A stretch of 64,000 nt of DNA from Streptomyces iakyrus (GTDB lineage: Bacteria; Actinomycetota; Actinomycetes; Streptomycetales; Streptomycetaceae): NCBI RefSeq assembly GCF_000717055.1, contig NZ_JNXI01000008.1, forward strand, positions 1 to 64,000. The letters are read 5' to 3'. Positions 61,230-64,000 of this stretch are shown here, piece after piece. The notes under the pieces are model-generated. The model made no database searches, was not told the DNA's origin, and was given only the letters and a program-made list of their open reading frames with translations. The first letter of the stretch is position 1. The number at the start of each line of letters is the position of its first letter. A program made the position numbers and the translations under genes.

Positions 61230-61670
61230 TCAGCGCAGTTGCTCGGCGAGTCCGACGATGATGCCCTCCGGGCCGCGGAGGTAGCAGAGCAGATGGCTGT
61301 CCTCGAACCGGGCGATCCGGCCGACGAGTTCGGCACCGTGCGGGCGCAAGCGGGCCACGGTGTCCTCGATGTCGTCGACGGCGAACATGACGCGGTGCGT
61401 GCCCAGGACGTTGTGCGGCCGGTTGCGCGGCCCGGCGCTGATCACCGCGGGGCTGCGGTACTTCGCCAGCTCGATCCGGCTGTGACCGTCCGGGGTGCGG
61501 AGCATCGCGATGTCGCAGCGGACGCCGTCGAGTCCGGTGCACTGGTCGGCGACGGGGCCTTCGACCACCGCCCTGCCCTCCAGTTCCATGCCGAGTTCCG
61601 CGAAGAACGCGATGGCGGCGTCCATGTCCTCGACGACGATGCCGACGTTGTCCATCCGCTGAATCGCCAT
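61230..61670 (-). CDS. VOC-family (glyoxalase-like) protein
   Basis: A 146-residue metal-binding beta-alpha-beta protein; ATG 61670 after GAAGGAGAAA. MAIQRMDNVGIVVEDMDAAI starts the first module, HSRIELAKYRSP holds the metal-type Glu, and HRVMFAVDDIEDTVARLRPH with CYLRGPEGIIVGLAEQL is the second module. The VOC superfamily includes glyoxalase I, dioxygenases and resistance proteins. The metal ligands look partly present, so the activity (isomerase, dioxygenase or binding protein) cannot be assigned. Confidence 0.9.
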   Translation of the reverse strand: MAIQRMDNVGIVVEDMDAAIAFFAELGMELEGRAVVEGPVADQCTGLDGVRCDIAMLRTPDGHSRIELAKYRSPAVISAGPRNRPHNVLGTHRVMFAVDDIEDTVARLRPHGAELVGRIARFEDSHLLCYLRGPEGIIVGLAEQLR

Positions 61671-61787
61671 GCTGGTTTCTCCTTCTTCCTCGAGTCGGCC
61701 GGTTGAGCGAGCGGGTGCTGATGTCCCTGGGACGGAGCCGGCGGCGCTTTCTCGACATTCTCGGGCTGAGCCCGATGAATCCCGTGG

Positions 61788-61994
61788 ATGAGGAAGAGTG
61801 CGGGGGCGTCGCCGGGGGGGCAGACCGTGGTCCTGGCCACCCACCTCATGGAGGACGTGTACGCCTGCTGCGACAGCGCGATCATCCTCTGCCCAGCCCG
61901 CAAGGTCTTCGTCGGATCCCCGCAGGTTCTGCGAGAGGCAGGCGGGTACAGGGGAATCGTCGCTGGCAACGCCCAAGGCGGGTATACGCGTTGA
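61788..61994 (+). pseudogene. C-terminal fragment of an ABC transporter ATPase
   Basis: GQTVVLATHLMEDVYACCDS and AIILCPARKVFVGSPQVLRE correspond to the end of an ABC ATPase: the H-loop (VxLATHLxEDVxxxCDxxxxLxxGxxxFxGxPxxL). The Walker A, signature and Walker B motifs are absent. The upstream frame (LGRSRRRFLDILGLSPMNPV) might be an earlier piece but is not contiguous. This is a dead end-fragment of a drug-export-type ATPase. Confidence 0.6.
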
Positions 61995-62054
61995 GGACCC
62001 GTTCCGGGGCAGTCGCCCCGGCGCGAACTCCTCGCCGTATACAGCCGGGACAAA

Positions 62055-63509
62055 TCACCGGTATGTGGGCGGAGGGGTCGCGTCCGCGCGTGTGGTCAGG
62101 GAACAGGTACTCAGGCGGGTGACGGGGTCTGCATCGTCGGGCAGCGGGACGGTGTGGGAGGCGGGCGGGCGGCGTCCTTGCGTCAGCCAGCTCTCCAGGG
62201 CCGCGAAGGCCGTGCGGTGGCACGGCGTCAGCGGGCGCAGGCGTTCCGGGTAGGTGTCGACGAGGGCGTCCGTGTGGGTGCCGCCCTCGATGCGGTAGTA
62301 GCGGTGCAGTCGGTCGCGGCCGGCCTGGCGCACCATGCGGGCGTAGACGTCGGAGTCCTCGGCGATCGGCAGCAGGACGTCCAGGGTGCCGTGCAGGGTG
62401 ATCAGCGGTTTGCCGATCCGGCCGGTCAGAGCGATCTTCTCCACGGCCTTGCGGACCCCGTCCGGACGGGAGGCAAAGTCGTAGTCGGCGTCACAGGCCG
62501 GCGTGCCCGGCGCGCAGAAGGGCGTGCCCGCCTCGGTCGGGCCGTCGAAACCGGGGTCCAGTTCCCCGCGGTAGATGCGCTGGGTCAGGTCCCAGTAGAC
62601 CTGGTGGTGGTACGGCCAGAGGAACTCGGAACCGGCCGGGAAGCCGGTGGCGTGCAGGGCTCTGCGTGCCCCTTCGGCTTCGTCGCCCCCGGTGCGGTAC
62701 GTGGGGTAGTGGCGGAGCGCCCCGGGCAGGAAGTCCAGCAGGGTGGGGCCGTCGGCGCGCCAGAGGGTGCCCTCCCAGTCGACTCCTCCGTCGTAGAGGC
62801 CGGGATGGTTCTCCAACTGCCAGCGTACGAGGTATCCGCCGTTGGACATGCCGGTCACCAGGGTGCGCGACGGCGGTCGGTGGTAGTGCCGGGTGAGCGT
62901 GGCGCGGGCGGCGCGGGTGAGCTGGGTGAGCCGGTCGTTCCATTCGGCGATGGCGTCGCCCGGCTTCCTGCCGTCACGGTGGAAGGCCAGGCCGGTGTTG
63001 CCCTTGTCGGTGGCGGCGTAGGCAAAGCCGCGGGAGAGCACCCAGTCGGCGATGGCCCGGTCGTTGGCGTACTGCTCCCGGTTGCCGGGGGTGCCGGCGA
63101 CCACCAGACCGCCGTTCCAGCGGTCGGGCAGGCGTATGACGAACTGGGCGTCGTGGTTCCATCCGTTGTTGGTGTTGGTGGTTGACGTGTCGGGGAAATA
63201 GCCGTCGATCTGGACGCCGGGGACCCCGCTGGGCACGGGCAGGTCCTTGGGCGTCAGGCCCGCCCAGTCGGCCGGGTCGGTGTGGCCGGAGGCGACCGTC
63301 CCGGCCGTGGTCAACTCGTCCAGGCAGGCCGCCCGCTGGTGCTCGGCCCCTGGTACGCGCACCTGTGTGAGGTGCGCGCAGTGGTGGCCGCTCGGACTGA
63401 CCGGTGCCGCGGTGGCGGGCCCGGGTGCGAGGACGAGGGCGGTCAGGGCGAGGGCCGCCGGTCCGCCTCGTCTCCGGGAGCGTGGCCAGGGGCGGGGAGG
63501 GAAGGGCAT
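62055..63509 (-). CDS. Secreted tannase/feruloyl-esterase-like hydrolase
   Basis: A 484-residue exported alpha/beta hydrolase. The signal peptide is RGGPAALALTALVLAPGPAT. The mature part shows NHDAQFVIRLPDRWNGGLVV, AGTPGNREQYANDRAIADWV, the nucleophile elbow LVTGMSNGGYLVRWQLENHP (Ser of GMSNG), an acid-containing LITLHGTLDVLLPIAEDSDV and catalytic His in IEGGTHTDALVDTYPER. The scaffold matches the family of tannase, feruloyl esterase and 3-hydroxybutyrate-oligomer hydrolases; bonds cut are esters of aromatic or hydroxy acids. ATG 63509. Function at substrate level open. Confidence 0.85.
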   Translation of the reverse strand: MPFPPRPWPRSRRRGGPAALALTALVLAPGPATAAPVSPSGHHCAHLTQVRVPGAEHQRAACLDELTTAGTVASGHTDPADWAGLTPKDLPVPSGVPGVQIDGYFPDTSTTNTNNGWNHDAQFVIRLPDRWNGGLVVAGTPGNREQYANDRAIADWVLSRGFAYAATDKGNTGLAFHRDGRKPGDAIAEWNDRLTQLTRAARATLTRHYHRPPSRTLVTGMSNGGYLVRWQLENHPGLYDGGVDWEGTLWRADGPTLLDFLPGALRHYPTYRTGGDEAEGARRALHATGFPAGSEFLWPYHHQVYWDLTQRIYRGELDPGFDGPTEAGTPFCAPGTPACDADYDFASRPDGVRKAVEKIALTGRIGKPLITLHGTLDVLLPIAEDSDVYARMVRQAGRDRLHRYYRIEGGTHTDALVDTYPERLRPLTPCHRTAFAALESWLTQGRRPPASHTVPLPDDADPVTRLSTCSLTTRADATPPPTYR

Positions 63510-63857
63510 CCAGAACCTCCGGGGTCGGGTGGGGGGATGCGCCGGACGCTATGGCGCGGCTTCGCCGCGGCATATGGGGCTGCCGACCACCTTCCAGAGT
63601 CACGTCGTAGTCGCCGGCACCACCACCCGCGGTGCCTTGTGCGCGGCGCTTCGGCTCTCCCCCGCGGGCCTGTGGGCTGATGCCGTACACGACGCTTCAA
63701 GGGTCCGAACATGTCGTGCCGTCACACAGGTTCTCGTCACCGGTGGCTGTCCCGCCCATGCCGACGTCGGCACGTGAGCGCCGATGATGCACCGCACGCC
63801 GGTCACCGATCCTGCCGGTACCGGCGAGCCCCCCCACAACCTCAGGAGGCAGTCGTC
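63510..63857. other. Divergent intergenic region
   Basis: The 348 bases between the hydrolase start and the last gene hold no frame of note. It should contain two promoters; none was resolved. Confidence 0.35.
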
Positions 63858-64000
63858 ATGGGACAGTCGCATCCTGCTCGCCGCTTCTCCCGGACCCTCG
63901 CCGCACGCATGCGCCGTTGTGCCACCACCGCCGGGGCTGTGGCGCTGACGGGCAGTCTGCTCGCCGTGAGCCCCCAGGCGTCCGCCGCCGGCCTGACTCA
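63858..64000 (+). CDS. N-terminus of a secreted protein, cut by window end
   Basis: Only 47 codons are present. ATG 63858 follows CAGGAGG, and MGQSHPARRFSRTLAARMRR then TTAGAVALTGSLLAVSPQAS with AAG at the presumed cleavage site form a clear signal peptide. The mature domain lies beyond 64000, so no function can be given. Confidence 0.75.
   Translation, partial: MGQSHPARRFSRTLAARMRRCATTAGAVALTGSLLAVSPQASAAGLT

Overview
This window is bacterial DNA of about 70 percent G+C or more, with strong G/C bias at third codon positions, many GTG and TTG starts, purine-rich ribosome binding sites and rare TTA leucine codons. Together with the gene families present (PucR, GntR, Ser/Thr kinases, DUF5302, SCO6745-like, mycothiol-type DinB proteins, secreted I36 inhibitors) this points to a Streptomyces or close relative, probably an accessory part of the linear chromosome. 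No rRNA, tRNA, CRISPR array, phage structural module or large biosynthetic cluster was seen.

Layout. Positions 1-9800 are a patchwork: a broken von Willebrand-type gene, an intact acyl-CoA synthetase (457-2382) with an operator-like palindrome in front, then fragments of a lamin-tail-domain gene, an IS5-family element, a Tn554-type integrase plus its DUF6262 partner, a Tn3-family transposase end and a LuxR regulator, interleaved with intact genes for a kinase-fold protein and a cytochrome P450. Positions 9807-20150 carry a membrane Ser/Thr kinase, a GntR regulator upstream of a two-gene unit (lipocalin-like protein plus GMC flavoprotein oxidase), an aldo/keto reductase, a UBP zinc finger-DUF427 fusion and a YdcF-like membrane protein.

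Positions 21032-26013 hold a secreted FG-GAP protein and a divergent PucR regulator facing a ferredoxin-reductase/acyl desaturase pair. Positions 26212-35013 hold two membrane proteins, IS fragments, a large ankyrin-repeat protein, a small secreted protein, a serpin and two genes that look like immunity proteins to polymorphic toxins. TTA (bldA-type) codons were noticed in four genes of this stretch and in none of the others read. Positions 35035-43980 carry two methyltransferases, an SCO6745-like protein, a Cys/Ser-tailed membrane protein, an I36 inhibitor, a PNPOx-fold protein, a Nudix hydrolase, an MFS transporter and a DinB/maleylpyruvate-isomerase-like protein.

Positions 44149-54181 carry a cyclophilin, DUF5302, an aldehyde dehydrogenase, an amino-acid permease, DUF4436, an SRPBCC protein next to a YdeP-type molybdopterin oxidoreductase, and DUF4246. 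Positions 54329-64000 carry secreted proteins, a lipoprotein/I36-inhibitor pair, a SulP fragment, a sigma-like/ricin-lectin membrane protein, a DCC thiol-disulfide protein, a second membrane Ser/Thr kinase, a VOC protein, an ABC-ATPase fragment, a secreted tannase-like hydrolase and the signal peptide of a gene cut by the window end.

The strongest functional groupings are the GntR/lipocalin/GMC-oxidase unit, the PucR/reductase/desaturase unit, the immunity-like cluster around 28.7-35 kb, and the SRPBCC/YdeP pair. All functions are read from sequence features and remembered families; no database search was run.
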